Source: Pseudomonas pseudonitroreducens (lineage in GTDB: Bacteria; Pseudomonadota; Gammaproteobacteria; Pseudomonadales; Pseudomonadaceae). Taken from it: 64,000 bases of DNA. The DNA lies in NCBI RefSeq assembly GCF_021603645.1, contig NZ_BQHJ01000012.1, positions 62,001-126,000 on the forward strand, read 5' to 3'. The notes under the pieces were generated by a model. That model did not search any database. It saw only the letters and a program-made list of their open reading frames with translations, and was not told the DNA's origin. Positions within the stretch are counted from its first letter, which is position 1; each line of letters opens with the position of its first letter. A program made the translations under genes and the position numbers. Below, piece by piece: positions 1-7,942 of this stretch.

Positions 1-13
1 ATAGCATTTCTGG

Positions 14-268
14 ATGCAGAACCGCCACCGTAAAACCCTCGCCATGATCTTCCGCACGCCAACCAGTGCATCGATAGTCTTTACCGACATCGAAGCTCTG
101 GTTCTGCATCTGGGCGGCACCGTGGATAAGCGTGAAGGGTCACGGGTGAAATTGGTTCTGCATGGCCAGACCTGGCGCTGCCATCGCCCGCATCCAGGCA
201 AGGAGGCCAAGCGTTACCAGGTCGAGGAAGCCCGGGAATTCCTGCGTCGGGCCGGAGTGGAAGCATGA
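14..268 (+). CDS. hicA: HicA-type toxin of a HicAB toxin-antitoxin pair
   Basis: 84 aa. The family is an mRNA interferase with a small dsRNA-binding-like fold that blocks translation until bound by HicB. The N-terminus (HRKTLAMIF) and the segment GSRVKLVL...WRCHRPHP match the HicA pattern, including the His in the HRPHP stretch near residues 57-61 where the catalytic His is expected. The stop overlaps the hicB start by 4 bases (ATGA), so the two are translationally coupled. The start lies only 14 bases into the window, so its promoter is not visible. A start at 44 is possible but would remove the family-typical N-terminus. Confidence 0.85.
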   Translation: MQNRHRKTLAMIFRTPTSASIVFTDIEALVLHLGGTVDKREGSRVKLVLHGQTWRCHRPHPGKEAKRYQVEEAREFLRRAGVEA

Positions 269-609
269 GCCGCATGACCTACAAGGGCTACATCGCCCGT
301 ATTGAGTTCGATGATCGTGATGACCTCTTCGTCGGCCGCCTGCTGGGCGTGAACGACATCATCAGCTTCCATGCCGACAGCGTTGGTGGGCTGCATGCTG
401 CCTTCCAGGATGCCGTCGAGGATTACCTGGCCGACTGCGCGGAGCGCGGTGTGGAACCGGAGAAGCCGGCGTCCGGCAAGATCATGCTGCGCATCCGCCC
501 GGAAGTTCACGCTGCCGCCGCCATTGCCGCCAAGGCGTCCGGCAAGAGCCTGAACCAGTGGGCGGAGAGTGTTTTCGAACGCGCAGCCCGCAGACGCACC
601 AGCGGTTGA
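265..609 (+). CDS. hicB: HicB-type antitoxin
   Basis: 114 aa. The family neutralises HicA and represses its own operon. The N-terminal half (GYIARIEFDDRDDLFVGRLL) is the partial RNase H-like HicB fold. The C-terminal part (IMLRIRPEVHAAAAIAAKASGKSLNQWAE, residues about 73-101) looks like a ribbon-helix-helix DNA-binding segment, the HicB_lk type. It overlaps hicA by 4 bases and is followed by a palindromic repeat and a bidirectional terminator. Toxin-first gene order is normal for this family. Confidence 0.87.
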   Translation: MSRMTYKGYIARIEFDDRDDLFVGRLLGVNDIISFHADSVGGLHAAFQDAVEDYLADCAERGVEPEKPASGKIMLRIRPEVHAAAAIAAKASGKSLNQWAESVFERAARRRTSG

Positions 610-619
610 GTGCAGATTT

Positions 620-700
620 GTAGGAGCGAGCTTGCTCGCGAACCGAGCCCACAGCGGAGCCTGTTCGCGAGCAAGAACTTGGCGTCCCCCTCGCTCCTAC
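620..700. repeat. Class A palindromic repeat (TAGGAGCGAGCTTGCTCGCG type)
   Basis: An inverted pair: GTAGGAGCGAGCTTGCTCGC at the left and its complement, interrupted by a short insertion, ending CTCGCTCCTAC at the right. The same core recurs near 11822-11891, 39049-39118 and 62050-62142. These look like Pseudomonas REP-type elements. This copy separates hicB from the terminator of the convergent aldolase gene. Confidence 0.8.
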
Positions 701-723
701 GAAACGCCGCCGATTCGCAGCCA

Positions 724-753
724 TGAAAAAGCCCTCGCAAGAGGGCTTTTTCA
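724..753. terminator. Bidirectional intrinsic terminator
   Basis: The sequence AAAAAGCCCTC GCAA GAGGGCTTTTT forms a GC stem flanked by A and T runs on both sides. It sits between the convergent hicAB (+) and aldolase (-) genes and can serve both. Confidence 0.9.
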
Positions 754-767
754 GTTCAGGCGAAGGT

Positions 768-1499
768 TCAGGCCGCCGCGCCCAGCAGCTTCTGGCCCTG
801 CTCCCAGAGGCCGGTCATCTTCCACTGCTGTTCCAGCACGCCGGGGCCGAATTCCTGGGAGCCGCCGAGGCCTTCGGCCAAGCCCTGGAAGTAGGCGCCT
901 TCCTCGATCAGCAGGATCAGCTTGGACGCCTTGATCAGGTCCTCGCCCCAGAAGGTCGCGCCGCCGTTGGCTTCGAGGATGGCCGGGGTGTGCGGGTTCT
1001 CGGCAATGCGGTCGAGGATGAACAGCGGCTCCGGCTGGCGGCGGTCGATGTAGATCGGCAGCTCGCGGGCCAGGGTCACGCGCTGGGAGGCGGCGTAGCG
1101 GATCGGCAGCACGCGGTGGGCGCTGGCCCAGCCGCCGAGGTACGGCGTGTGCACGTGGATCACCACGTTGATTTCCGCGCGCGCCTGGAAGATCGCCGCG
1201 TAGCGCTTGCCGTTGCCGCCGGCGCCACGGCCGCTGAGCGGGGTCGCCCCGGCGATGCTTTCGTCGAGGATCACCTCGCCGTCCCAGGTCGAAATCACCG
1301 CACGGATTTCCTGGTCGTCCGCCCAGGGGTTGGGCGCATGGACGGCGATCACCTTGTCGCTGTCCGGCACGCGCACGTAGGCCTGGTAGGTATTGGTGGC
1401 GGTGAGGGTGCGGCTCTCCTTGAGCACGCGGAAGGCCTTGGCGAAGTCGCGGCGGACCTGTTCGAGCTGGCTGGCGAGTTGCGGGTCGAGGGTGGACAT
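768..1499 (-). CDS. Class II aldolase/adducin family protein with altered zinc site
   Basis: 243 aa, in the usual range for the class II aldolase/adducin head domain (fuculose-phosphate aldolase, ribulose-phosphate epimerase and relatives). The zinc-ligand pair is present as VIHVHTPY (His115, His117). The usual third ligand, the His of an 'L-x-NHG' motif, is missing: the equivalent stretch reads ILEANGGATFWG (Gly at about 179). So it may bind metal differently or not be an aldolase. The start has a strong Shine-Dalgarno (AGGAGG, 6 bases upstream). It is divergent from the sulfur operon; substrate unknown. Confidence 0.75.
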   Translation of the reverse strand: MSTLDPQLASQLEQVRRDFAKAFRVLKESRTLTATNTYQAYVRVPDSDKVIAVHAPNPWADDQEIRAVISTWDGEVILDESIAGATPLSGRGAGGNGKRYAAIFQARAEINVVIHVHTPYLGGWASAHRVLPIRYAASQRVTLARELPIYIDRRQPEPLFILDRIAENPHTPAILEANGGATFWGEDLIKASKLILLIEEGAYFQGLAEGLGGSQEFGPGVLEQQWKMTGLWEQGQKLLGAAA

Positions 1500-1838
1500 G
1501 GAGTGCCTCCTGGCAGTCGGGGATGGATGAACCGCGTGGCGGTGTTCCAGGGACTGAGCAGGACTTGTGCCATTAAAAAATATTCAAATTAATCAGCAAG
1601 TTAAGAAATTGCCCCGGTTTCACCAGGACAGCAACCGCGGCTGAACGGGAGAAATTGCTGCCCGTCCAGCATCCCCTGCTGACCCACTGCTGCTGTACAG
1701 ACAAACGCCCTGCTGCGACAGCAGCACACTGCCCTGCAAGCCGCGCTCCGCCTGGCCTGCAGCCTTTGGGCACAGCCCTTGCTCAAGACCTTGCACGAGC
1801 AGCACGACGCTGCCCCCGCAAAGCAAAGGAGCACGGCC
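1500..1838. other. Intergenic region between divergent aldolase and sulfur operon
   Basis: 339 bases without a gene. An AT-rich island at about 1571-1612 (ATTAAAAAATATTC and following) stands out in this GC-rich DNA and is the likely promoter zone for one or both divergent units. No operator could be assigned with confidence. Confidence 0.5.
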
Positions 1839-2993
1839 ATGAGCACCGAATTCTTCTGGCGACTGCCGCTGGGCAGCGACGGTCCCTATCTCGCCTCGGA
1901 CAAGAACAACCGTGGCAGCCACATCGAGCGCCCCGGCAACATCGCCCCGGGCCGCCTGCCCAACGGCGAGCCGGACGGTTTCACCTACATCGACTACATC
2001 GCCCAGGTCGCCAAGGCCGCCGAGATCGCCGGCTTCGAAGGTGCGCTGCTGCCCACCGGACCGGAGCCGTGGATCGCCGCCGCGGCGCTGGCCCGCGAGA
2101 CCCGGCGGATCAAGTTCCTCATCGCCTTCCAGGCCGCCTGGACCCTGCCCGCCTATGCCGCGCAGCAGGCGGCGATCCTCCAGCACCTGTCCCGCGACCG
2201 CCTGGAGTGGAACATCATCACCGGCGGCAACCCCGCCAGCCAGCGCGCCAACGGCGACTTCCTCGAGCACGACAAGCGCTACCAGCGCACCGGCGAGTTC
2301 CTCGACATCATCGACGGCCTGTGGAAGAACGAGCAGTTCTCCTACCAGGGCGATATCTACCAACTGGAGAACGGCTCGCTGCCCATCGCACTGCGCAACG
2401 TGCGCAAGCCGGGCGTGTACTTCTCCGGCTTCTCCGACCCGGCGCTGGACGTCGCGGCGAAGCACGCCGACGTCTACCTGAACTGGGCCGAACCCATCGA
2501 CAAGCTCAAGCCGCACCTGGAGCGCGTGCGCGAGCTGGCCGACAAGCAGGGCCGTGAAATCCGCTTCGGCATCCGTATCGACCTGTTCGCCCGCGAGACC
2601 GAAGAGGCCGCCTGGAGCGAGCTGCGCCGCCAGTACGAGCGCATCGACGCGCGCACCAGCGCCTTCATCAAGAACTTCGCCACCGGCTCGGACTCCGTCG
2701 GCGCCGCACGGCAGACCGCCTACCACCAGAACGTCGAGCGCTTCGACGACCTGATCCTCGGCCCCAACCTCTGGGCCGGCTTCGGCAAGGCCAAGCCGGG
2801 TCCGACCATCGGCCTGGTGGGCAGCCACGAGAACGTCGCCGAGCGTCTCGCCGAATACCGCGACGCCGGTTTCTCCACCTTCATCCTCGCCGGCAATCCG
2901 CACCTCGAAGAAGCCCTGCGCATCGGCCAGGAAGTGCTGCCGCTGGTGCAGGGCAAACGCGCCGACATCCACGAACTCAAGGCCCGCGCCTGA
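1839..2993 (+). CDS. LLM-class flavin-dependent monooxygenase, SsuD/alkanesulfonate monooxygenase-like
   Basis: 384 aa, close to the usual 380 aa of SsuD. This family uses reduced FMN and O2 to cleave C-S bonds of sulfonates, releasing sulfite. Family landmarks are FFWRLPLGSDGPYL at the N-terminus, the TGPEPW region near residue 70, WNIITGG (about residue 125), the ITGG-type phosphate loop, and GFSTFILAGNPHLEEA near the C-terminus. The ATG at 1839 has AAAGGAG 8 bases upstream; an upstream in-frame ATG at 1779 lacks a clear ribosome site. It is the first gene of a seven-gene same-strand cluster with two DszB-like proteins and an SsuBC-like transporter, which points to organosulfur use. The true substrate is unknown; no flavin reductase gene is in the cluster. 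Confidence 0.82.
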   Translation: MSTEFFWRLPLGSDGPYLASDKNNRGSHIERPGNIAPGRLPNGEPDGFTYIDYIAQVAKAAEIAGFEGALLPTGPEPWIAAAALARETRRIKFLIAFQAAWTLPAYAAQQAAILQHLSRDRLEWNIITGGNPASQRANGDFLEHDKRYQRTGEFLDIIDGLWKNEQFSYQGDIYQLENGSLPIALRNVRKPGVYFSGFSDPALDVAAKHADVYLNWAEPIDKLKPHLERVRELADKQGREIRFGIRIDLFARETEEAAWSELRRQYERIDARTSAFIKNFATGSDSVGAARQTAYHQNVERFDDLILGPNLWAGFGKAKPGPTIGLVGSHENVAERLAEYRDAGFSTFILAGNPHLEEALRIGQEVLPLVQGKRADIHELKARA

Positions 2994-3010
2994 CCCACAA
3001 GGAGCTGCAC

Positions 3011-4066
3011 ATGTCCCGTCCCCTCGATACCCTCTGGTACACCCGTTGCCCGGTTCCCACCGGCCTCGGCATCGCCGTGCAGAAAGGCTGGCTGGAAGAA
3101 TCCCTGGCCGAGCAGGGCACGCAGATCCAGTCGCTGCGCGAGTCTGCCGACCAGGCGGTGCGCGAGTCGCACTTCGACCACACGCTGCAGAATTCGGTGC
3201 GCCACGGCGGCAACATCCCGGCCATCTGGGCCCGCGCCAGCGGCCGCGAAACCCGCGTGATCGGCCTGTCCTGGGCGGATGAAGCACAACTGATCCTGAC
3301 CACCGCCGAGAGCGGCATCCGCAGCGTGCGCGACCTCAAGGGCCGGCGCTTCGGCCTGCCGGACTGGAGCGGCGCGCAGATCGACTTCACTCGCGCCCAG
3401 GCCATCCGCGGCCTGGAAAACGCCCTGCGCCTGGAAGGCCTGGAAGTACGCGACCTGGAGCTGGTGGACTTCGGCCTGAAGGGCACCTTCAGCGATGAAG
3501 CGCCGGGCAACATCGTCGGCATCACTGGCCATGGCGGCAGCCGCCGGCGCAGCCAGAACCCGGAACTGGTCGGCCTGCTGCGTGGCGAAGTCGACGCAAT
3601 CTTCCTCAAGGGCGCCCACGCCGTGCAGCTGGCGCAGCAGTTCGGCCTGCACACGGTGATCGACACCGGCGCGCACCCGGAGCCGCTGATCCGCGCCAAC
3701 AACGGCACGCCGCGCACTCTCAGCGTCGACCTCAACCTGCTGGAGCAGCACCCCGACGCCGCCACCGCGATCCTCGCCTCGGTACTGCGCGCCGAGGACT
3801 GGGCGCACCAGCACCCGGACGACACCCGTCGCTACCTGGCGCGGGAAACCAACAGCAGTGAGTTCTGGGTCGCCACCGCCTATGGCGAGGACGCCCACCT
3901 ACGCCTGCGCACCAACCTCGATGAAGGCTCGATCCTCGCCCTGCAGGACTTCACCGACTTCCTGCAGCGCTGGAACTTCATCCCGACGCGCTTCGACGTG
4001 CGCGAGTGGATCGACCCGCGCCCGCTGGAAGCCCTGCGCAGCCGCCTGGCGCAGAAGGCCGGCTGA
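3011..4066 (+). CDS. DszB-like desulfinase homologue (catalytic Cys present)
   Basis: 351 aa, with the fold of periplasmic-type binding proteins but no signal peptide, so cytoplasmic. It aligns by eye with 2'-hydroxybiphenyl-2-sulfinate desulfinase DszB: DTLWYTRCPVPTGL matches the active-site Cys27 region, and HFDHTLQNSVRHGGNIP matches the His60/Arg70 region. Here Cys13, His54 and Arg64 are all present, with the same 10-residue His-Arg spacing. Many annotations would call it an ABC transporter substrate-binding protein. The absence of a secretion signal and the kept triad argue for an enzyme that releases sulfite from a sulfinate. It has a good ribosome site (GGAG, 6 bases before ATG). Its paralogue follows. 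Confidence 0.75.
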   Translation: MSRPLDTLWYTRCPVPTGLGIAVQKGWLEESLAEQGTQIQSLRESADQAVRESHFDHTLQNSVRHGGNIPAIWARASGRETRVIGLSWADEAQLILTTAESGIRSVRDLKGRRFGLPDWSGAQIDFTRAQAIRGLENALRLEGLEVRDLELVDFGLKGTFSDEAPGNIVGITGHGGSRRRSQNPELVGLLRGEVDAIFLKGAHAVQLAQQFGLHTVIDTGAHPEPLIRANNGTPRTLSVDLNLLEQHPDAATAILASVLRAEDWAHQHPDDTRRYLARETNSSEFWVATAYGEDAHLRLRTNLDEGSILALQDFTDFLQRWNFIPTRFDVREWIDPRPLEALRSRLAQKAG

Positions 4067-4106
4067 CCAACGTCACGAGGGCGATTCCCTCTGTTTCCCG
4101 ACCTGG

Positions 4107-4130
4107 GCCCCCGCGCGACGGCGCGGGGGC
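4107..4130 (+). terminator. Intercistronic GC hairpin between the two DszB-like genes
   Basis: A perfect 10-bp stem (GCCCCCGCGC / GCGCGGGGGC) with the loop GACG lies in the 85-base gap between the paralogues. Only two T residues follow, so it is a weak or partial terminator or an mRNA-stabilising hairpin. It could lower expression of the downstream genes relative to the first two. Confidence 0.55.
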
Positions 4131-4151
4131 TTGCATCCCTGACGGACACCC

Positions 4152-5207
4152 ATGAGCACACCGCTGGAAACCCTCTGGTACACCCACAGCCCCGTCCCCA
4201 CCGGACTGGGCATTGCCGTCGAGTCCGGACGCCTGGCCCAGGCCTTCCGCCCCTTCGGCACGCGCATCCAGTCGCTGCGCGAGTCCTCCGAACGCGAGGT
4301 GCGCGAGGCGCACTTCGACCATCACCTGCCCTACTCCGTGCGCCACGGCGGCAATATCCCGTCGATCTGGGCCCGCGCCAGCGGCGCGCGTACGCGGGTG
4401 ATCGGGCTGTCGTGGAGCGACGAGGTGCAACTGATCGTCAGCGCGCCGGACAGCGGCGTGCGCAGCGTCCGCGACCTGCGCCACCGGCGCTTCGGCCTGC
4501 CGAAGTGGGCCAACGTGCAGATCGACTTCACCCGCGCCCAGTCCCTGCGCGGCCTGGAAAACGCCCTGCGCCTGGAAGGCCTGGAAGTGCGCGACGTCGA
4601 GCTGGTGGACTACCCCTACGGCGGTACCTTCAGCGACGACCCGGTGCGCCATGTGTTCGGCGCCCAGGTGGCGCTCAAGGGCAACCGCGTGGTGCAGCGC
4701 AACAACGAACTGATCGGCCTGCTGCGCGGCGACATCGACGCGATTTTCCTCAAGGGCGCCCACGGCCTGCAGCTGGCCCACGAATTCGGCCTGCACGTGG
4801 TGATGGATGTCGGCTCGCACCCCGAGCCGCTGGTGCGCGCCAACATCGGTACGCCACGCACCCTGACCGTCGACCAGCAACTGCTGGACGAGCATTTCGA
4901 CGCCGCCGTGCTGGTGCTCGACAGCGTGCTGCGCGCCGAGCAATGGGCCTGGGCACACCCGGAAGAGACCCGGCGCTTCCTCGCCCGCGAGCTGAACACC
5001 AGCGAATTCTGGGTGGCCAGCGCCTACGGTGACGATGCCCACCTGCGCCTGCAGACCAACCTGGCCGAGCGCTCGATCAACGCGCTGCGCGATCTCACGG
5101 CGTTCCTCCGGCGCTGGCAATTCATCGCCCACGACTTCTCGGTGGAAGACTGGATCGACCCGCGCCCACTGGGAGCGCTGCTGGGGAAAGTCGATGTCGC
5201 CATCTGA
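4152..5207 (+). CDS. DszB-like paralogue with Ser in place of the catalytic Cys
   Basis: 351 aa, the same length and register as the preceding gene, with long shared stretches (FTRAQ.LRGLENALRLEGLEVRD and others). The DszB active-site motif reads THSPVPTGLG, so residue 13 is Ser instead of Cys, while His54 and Arg64 are kept. In DszB the Cys-to-Ser change abolishes catalysis but keeps ligand binding, so this copy may be a ligand-binding or regulatory partner, or a different kind of enzyme. It has no signal peptide. Its 3' end overlaps the MFS gene by 14 bases. Tandem duplication followed by divergence is the likely origin. Confidence 0.75.
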   Translation: MSTPLETLWYTHSPVPTGLGIAVESGRLAQAFRPFGTRIQSLRESSEREVREAHFDHHLPYSVRHGGNIPSIWARASGARTRVIGLSWSDEVQLIVSAPDSGVRSVRDLRHRRFGLPKWANVQIDFTRAQSLRGLENALRLEGLEVRDVELVDYPYGGTFSDDPVRHVFGAQVALKGNRVVQRNNELIGLLRGDIDAIFLKGAHGLQLAHEFGLHVVMDVGSHPEPLVRANIGTPRTLTVDQQLLDEHFDAAVLVLDSVLRAEQWAWAHPEETRRFLARELNTSEFWVASAYGDDAHLRLQTNLAERSINALRDLTAFLRRWQFIAHDFSVEDWIDPRPLGALLGKVDVAI

Positions 5208-6411
5208 CGCGCCGCGCGAAAGGCCTGCCGCCTTCCTGCTCAACTTCATGCTGCTGGCGGCCTTCAGTGGCGCCACCATCGGCATGGCGAAGATCGTCAC
5301 CACGCTCTACGCCATCAGCATCGGCGCCAATGCCATGCAGATCGGCATCATCTCGGCGATGGAAGCCCTCGGCATGGTGATCCTCACCCTGCCCGCCGGC
5401 TTCGTCATCGCCCGTTTCGGCGCGCGTCGGGTGTACTTCCTCGCCAGCCTCGGGCCGATGCTGCTGAACCTGGCCATCCCGCTGTTCGGCGGCTGGCTGT
5501 GGCTGGCCTTCGCGCGGCTGCTGATCGGCCTGTGCATCCCGTTCCGCATCGTTGCCATGAACAGCGCCTTCCTGCGCCAGCTCAAGCGCATCGGCAACGA
5601 CAAGGCCGGCTGGTACCGCGGCTCGCTGACCCTGGGCATGGGTCTGCTCGGCCCGCTGCTGGGCAACTGGCTGAGCGGCGCGGCGAGCTTCACCTGGGGC
5701 TTTGCCGCCATCGGCCTGTGCTTCGGCCTGATGGCTTTCTACAGCCTCGGCTTCTGGGAAGGCGAGGCGCCCAGCGACGACCTGCCCGTCGCTGCCGCCA
5801 CTGGGGGCTTGCTGCAACAGGTCGGCGCCATGCTGGCCAACGTCGAGATCGCCGAGAGCTGCCTGATCGAATTGCTCAGCGCCGCCACCAGCGCGCTGTT
5901 CGGCACCTTCATCCTGCTGCTGGCGATGGAAGTCGCCGGCCTCTCGCAAGGCCAGGCGGTGAGCCTGGTGATGATCCAGGGCCTGGCCTCGGTGCTCGGC
6001 CTGTTCGGCTTCGGCTACCTGATCGAACGCAGCGGCCGGCGCCTGGCCTACATCGGCAGCCTCAGTGCGGCGCTGCTCGCCCTGCTGCTGCTCGGCAGCG
6101 CGCACAGCTACTGGCTGCTGGCCCTGGGCGGCGTGCTGCTCAGCGCGGCGGCGGCGCTGATCCACCTGGTGAACATGGCCCAGCTGGGCGAGCACGCGAT
6201 GGACAAAAGCAAGATTTCCGGGCTGTTCAACCTCGCCTCGATGTCCGGCAGCTTCTCCGGTGCGCTGCTGGGCGGGGCGATCAGCCACTTCGTCGGGCTG
6301 GGCAACCTGTTCCTCTGCTGGATTCCCCTGGTGCTGCTGGCCGCGCTGTTCTGCTGGCAACGCAAGCTGCGCCGGCAAACCACCGAGCCTTTGCTCGGGC
6401 AGGAGGGCTGA
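5194..6411 (+). CDS. Major facilitator superfamily transporter
   Basis: 405 aa with about 12 hydrophobic segments and a charged central loop, typical of MFS carriers. Between helices 2 and 3 the sequence VIARFGARRVYF resembles the MFS loop motif G-x-x-x-D-R-x-G-R-R in reduced form; a second copy is YLIERSGRRLAYI. The start at 5194 (ATGTCGCCATCTGAC) overlaps the upstream gene by 14 bases, and the stop abuts the next ATG, so it is translated as part of the operon. Having an MFS carrier beside an ABC importer suggests one imports the sulfur compound and the other exports a product (inference). Confidence 0.82.
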   Translation: MSPSDAPRERPAAFLLNFMLLAAFSGATIGMAKIVTTLYAISIGANAMQIGIISAMEALGMVILTLPAGFVIARFGARRVYFLASLGPMLLNLAIPLFGGWLWLAFARLLIGLCIPFRIVAMNSAFLRQLKRIGNDKAGWYRGSLTLGMGLLGPLLGNWLSGAASFTWGFAAIGLCFGLMAFYSLGFWEGEAPSDDLPVAAATGGLLQQVGAMLANVEIAESCLIELLSAATSALFGTFILLLAMEVAGLSQGQAVSLVMIQGLASVLGLFGFGYLIERSGRRLAYIGSLSAALLALLLLGSAHSYWLLALGGVLLSAAAALIHLVNMAQLGEHAMDKSKISGLFNLASMSGSFSGALLGGAISHFVGLGNLFLCWIPLVLLAALFCWQRKLRRQTTEPLLGQEG

Positions 6412-7173
6412 ATGGCCAAGCGCACCCTGGATAACCTGAGCTGGTTCGTCTCGCCGCTGCTCCTGCTGCTGGCCTGGTTCGTCGCCGCGCGCGCCGGCTG
6501 GTTCCCGCCGCAACTGCTGGTGCCGCCCGTGGAAGTCTGGGCGAGCTTCAAGGACCTGCTGGCCAGCGGCGAGTTGCGCGAGCACGTGGTCAACAGCCTG
6601 TCGCGCCTGGCCATCGGCTTCAGCATTGGCGCGCTGGGCGGCCTGGTATTCGGTACCGCCATGGCCCTGTCGAAAACCGTTGAAGCCTACTGCGCACCGT
6701 TGTTCCACACGCTGCGCCAGGTGCCGTCGATCGCGCTGATCCCGATGTTCATCCTGTTCTTCGGCGTGGAAGAGACCTTCAAGATCCTGATCGTCACCAA
6801 GGCCGCCTTCTTCCCCGTGGCGCTGGCCGCCAGCGAGGGTGTGAAGGGCATCCCCCGCGGCTACTTCGAGGTCGCCAGCGTGTACCGCCTGCCGCTGTGG
6901 AGCCTGCTGCGCGACGTCGCCTTCCCGGCTGCCGCGCCGCCCATCGTCACCGGCCTGCGCATCAGCCTGAGCCGCGCCTGGATGGTGCTGGTGGCCGCCG
7001 AACTGCTCGCCGCCGACAGCGGCCTGGGGCAGATGATCGAGCTGAGCCGGCAGATGCTGCGCATCGACATCGTGATGGTCGGGGTGATCATCACCGGGGC
7101 CATCGGCTTCGTCCTCGATTTCGCCTTCCGCCTGCTGGAGAAGCGCCTGCTGCGCTGGAGACCGACGCCATGA
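6412..7173 (+). CDS. ABC transporter permease, SsuC/TauC-like
   Basis: 253 aa inner-membrane permease with about six helices and the binding-protein-dependent permease loop (EAA region near FFPVALAASEGVKGIPRGYFEVA). The family imports sulfonates, nitrate, taurine or thiamine precursors. The start directly follows the MFS stop, with AGGAGGG upstream. The stop overlaps the next permease gene by 4 bases (ATGA). With the second permease it would form a heterodimeric channel. Confidence 0.87.
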   Translation: MAKRTLDNLSWFVSPLLLLLAWFVAARAGWFPPQLLVPPVEVWASFKDLLASGELREHVVNSLSRLAIGFSIGALGGLVFGTAMALSKTVEAYCAPLFHTLRQVPSIALIPMFILFFGVEETFKILIVTKAAFFPVALAASEGVKGIPRGYFEVASVYRLPLWSLLRDVAFPAAAPPIVTGLRISLSRAWMVLVAAELLAADSGLGQMIELSRQMLRIDIVMVGVIITGAIGFVLDFAFRLLEKRLLRWRPTP

Positions 7174-7931
7174 TCCGACTTCTCAAGAGCCTGCGCGGGC
7201 TGGTGCTGCCGGCGCTGCTGATCGCCGCCTGGCACTGGCAGTCGCAACAGGGCGCCAGCGCTGCTTACGCCTTCGTGCCGCTGGAGCGTATCGGCGCCGG
7301 CTTCGCCGAGCTGATCCGCACTGGCGAGCTGTGGCTGAGCGTGTCCGCCAGCCTGCAACGCACTTGCCTGGGCCTGCTGATCGGCGTGCTCGCCGGCTTT
7401 GCGCTGGGCGCCGGCATGGCTCTGTCACGCCCGCTGGAGCGGCTGTTCGCACCGCTGTATCACACCATCCGCCAGGTGCCGATCCTCGGCCTGATCCCGC
7501 TGATCGCCCTGTGGTTCGGCAGTGGCGAGCCGTCCAAGGTGCTGATCGTCAGCCTCGCCGCCTTCTACCCGATGACGCTGAACGCCTTCGAGGGCTTCCG
7601 CGACGTGGAGAAGCGCTACCGCGAATTGGGCCGCCTGTATGCCTTCGGCCCCTGGCAGCAGTTCCGCGAAGTGCTGCTGCCCGGCGCGCTACCCAGCCTG
7701 AGCAACGGCGTGCTGCACGCGCTGGCCTTCGCCTGGGTCAGCTCGGTGGGCTGCGAGCTGTTCCTCTCCACCGGCATGGGCCTGGGCAACCTGATGATGA
7801 ACGCCGAGACCGGCTCGCGCATGGAGATCGTGGTGATCGGCGTGCTCAGCATCGGCCTGCTCGGCTACGCCATGAACCAGCTGTTCGCCCGCCTCAGCCG
7901 CCACCTGCTGCGCTGGCGCCACCTGCGCTGA
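7170..7931 (+). CDS. ABC transporter permease, SsuC/TauC-like (second)
   Basis: 253 aa, homologous to the preceding permease (compare LYHTIRQVPILGLIPLIALWFG with LFHTLRQVPSIALIPMFILFFG). The EAA-type loop is AAFYPMTLNAFEGFRDVEKRYRE. The start forms an ATGA overlap with the first permease. Two different permease genes in tandem are less common for sulfonate importers, which mostly use one homodimerising SsuC. Confidence 0.87.
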   Translation: MIRLLKSLRGLVLPALLIAAWHWQSQQGASAAYAFVPLERIGAGFAELIRTGELWLSVSASLQRTCLGLLIGVLAGFALGAGMALSRPLERLFAPLYHTIRQVPILGLIPLIALWFGSGEPSKVLIVSLAAFYPMTLNAFEGFRDVEKRYRELGRLYAFGPWQQFREVLLPGALPSLSNGVLHALAFAWVSSVGCELFLSTGMGLGNLMMNAETGSRMEIVVIGVLSIGLLGYAMNQLFARLSRHLLRWRHLR

Positions 7932-7942
7932 CCCTTATTGCC

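Noticed and set aside
1620-3287. A 555-codon minus-strand frame opposite the SsuD-like gene
   Set aside because: The SsuD-like protein on the other strand has family motifs and a ribosome site; the minus frame has neither.
3011-5207. The two DszB-like genes as ABC solute-binding proteins
   Set aside because: They share the fold but have no signal peptide or lipobox, and they align at the DszB active-site residues.
5194-5207. Possible frameshift joining the second DszB-like gene to the MFS gene
   Set aside because: Both proteins are complete at their family lengths; the 14-base overlap is ordinary translational coupling.
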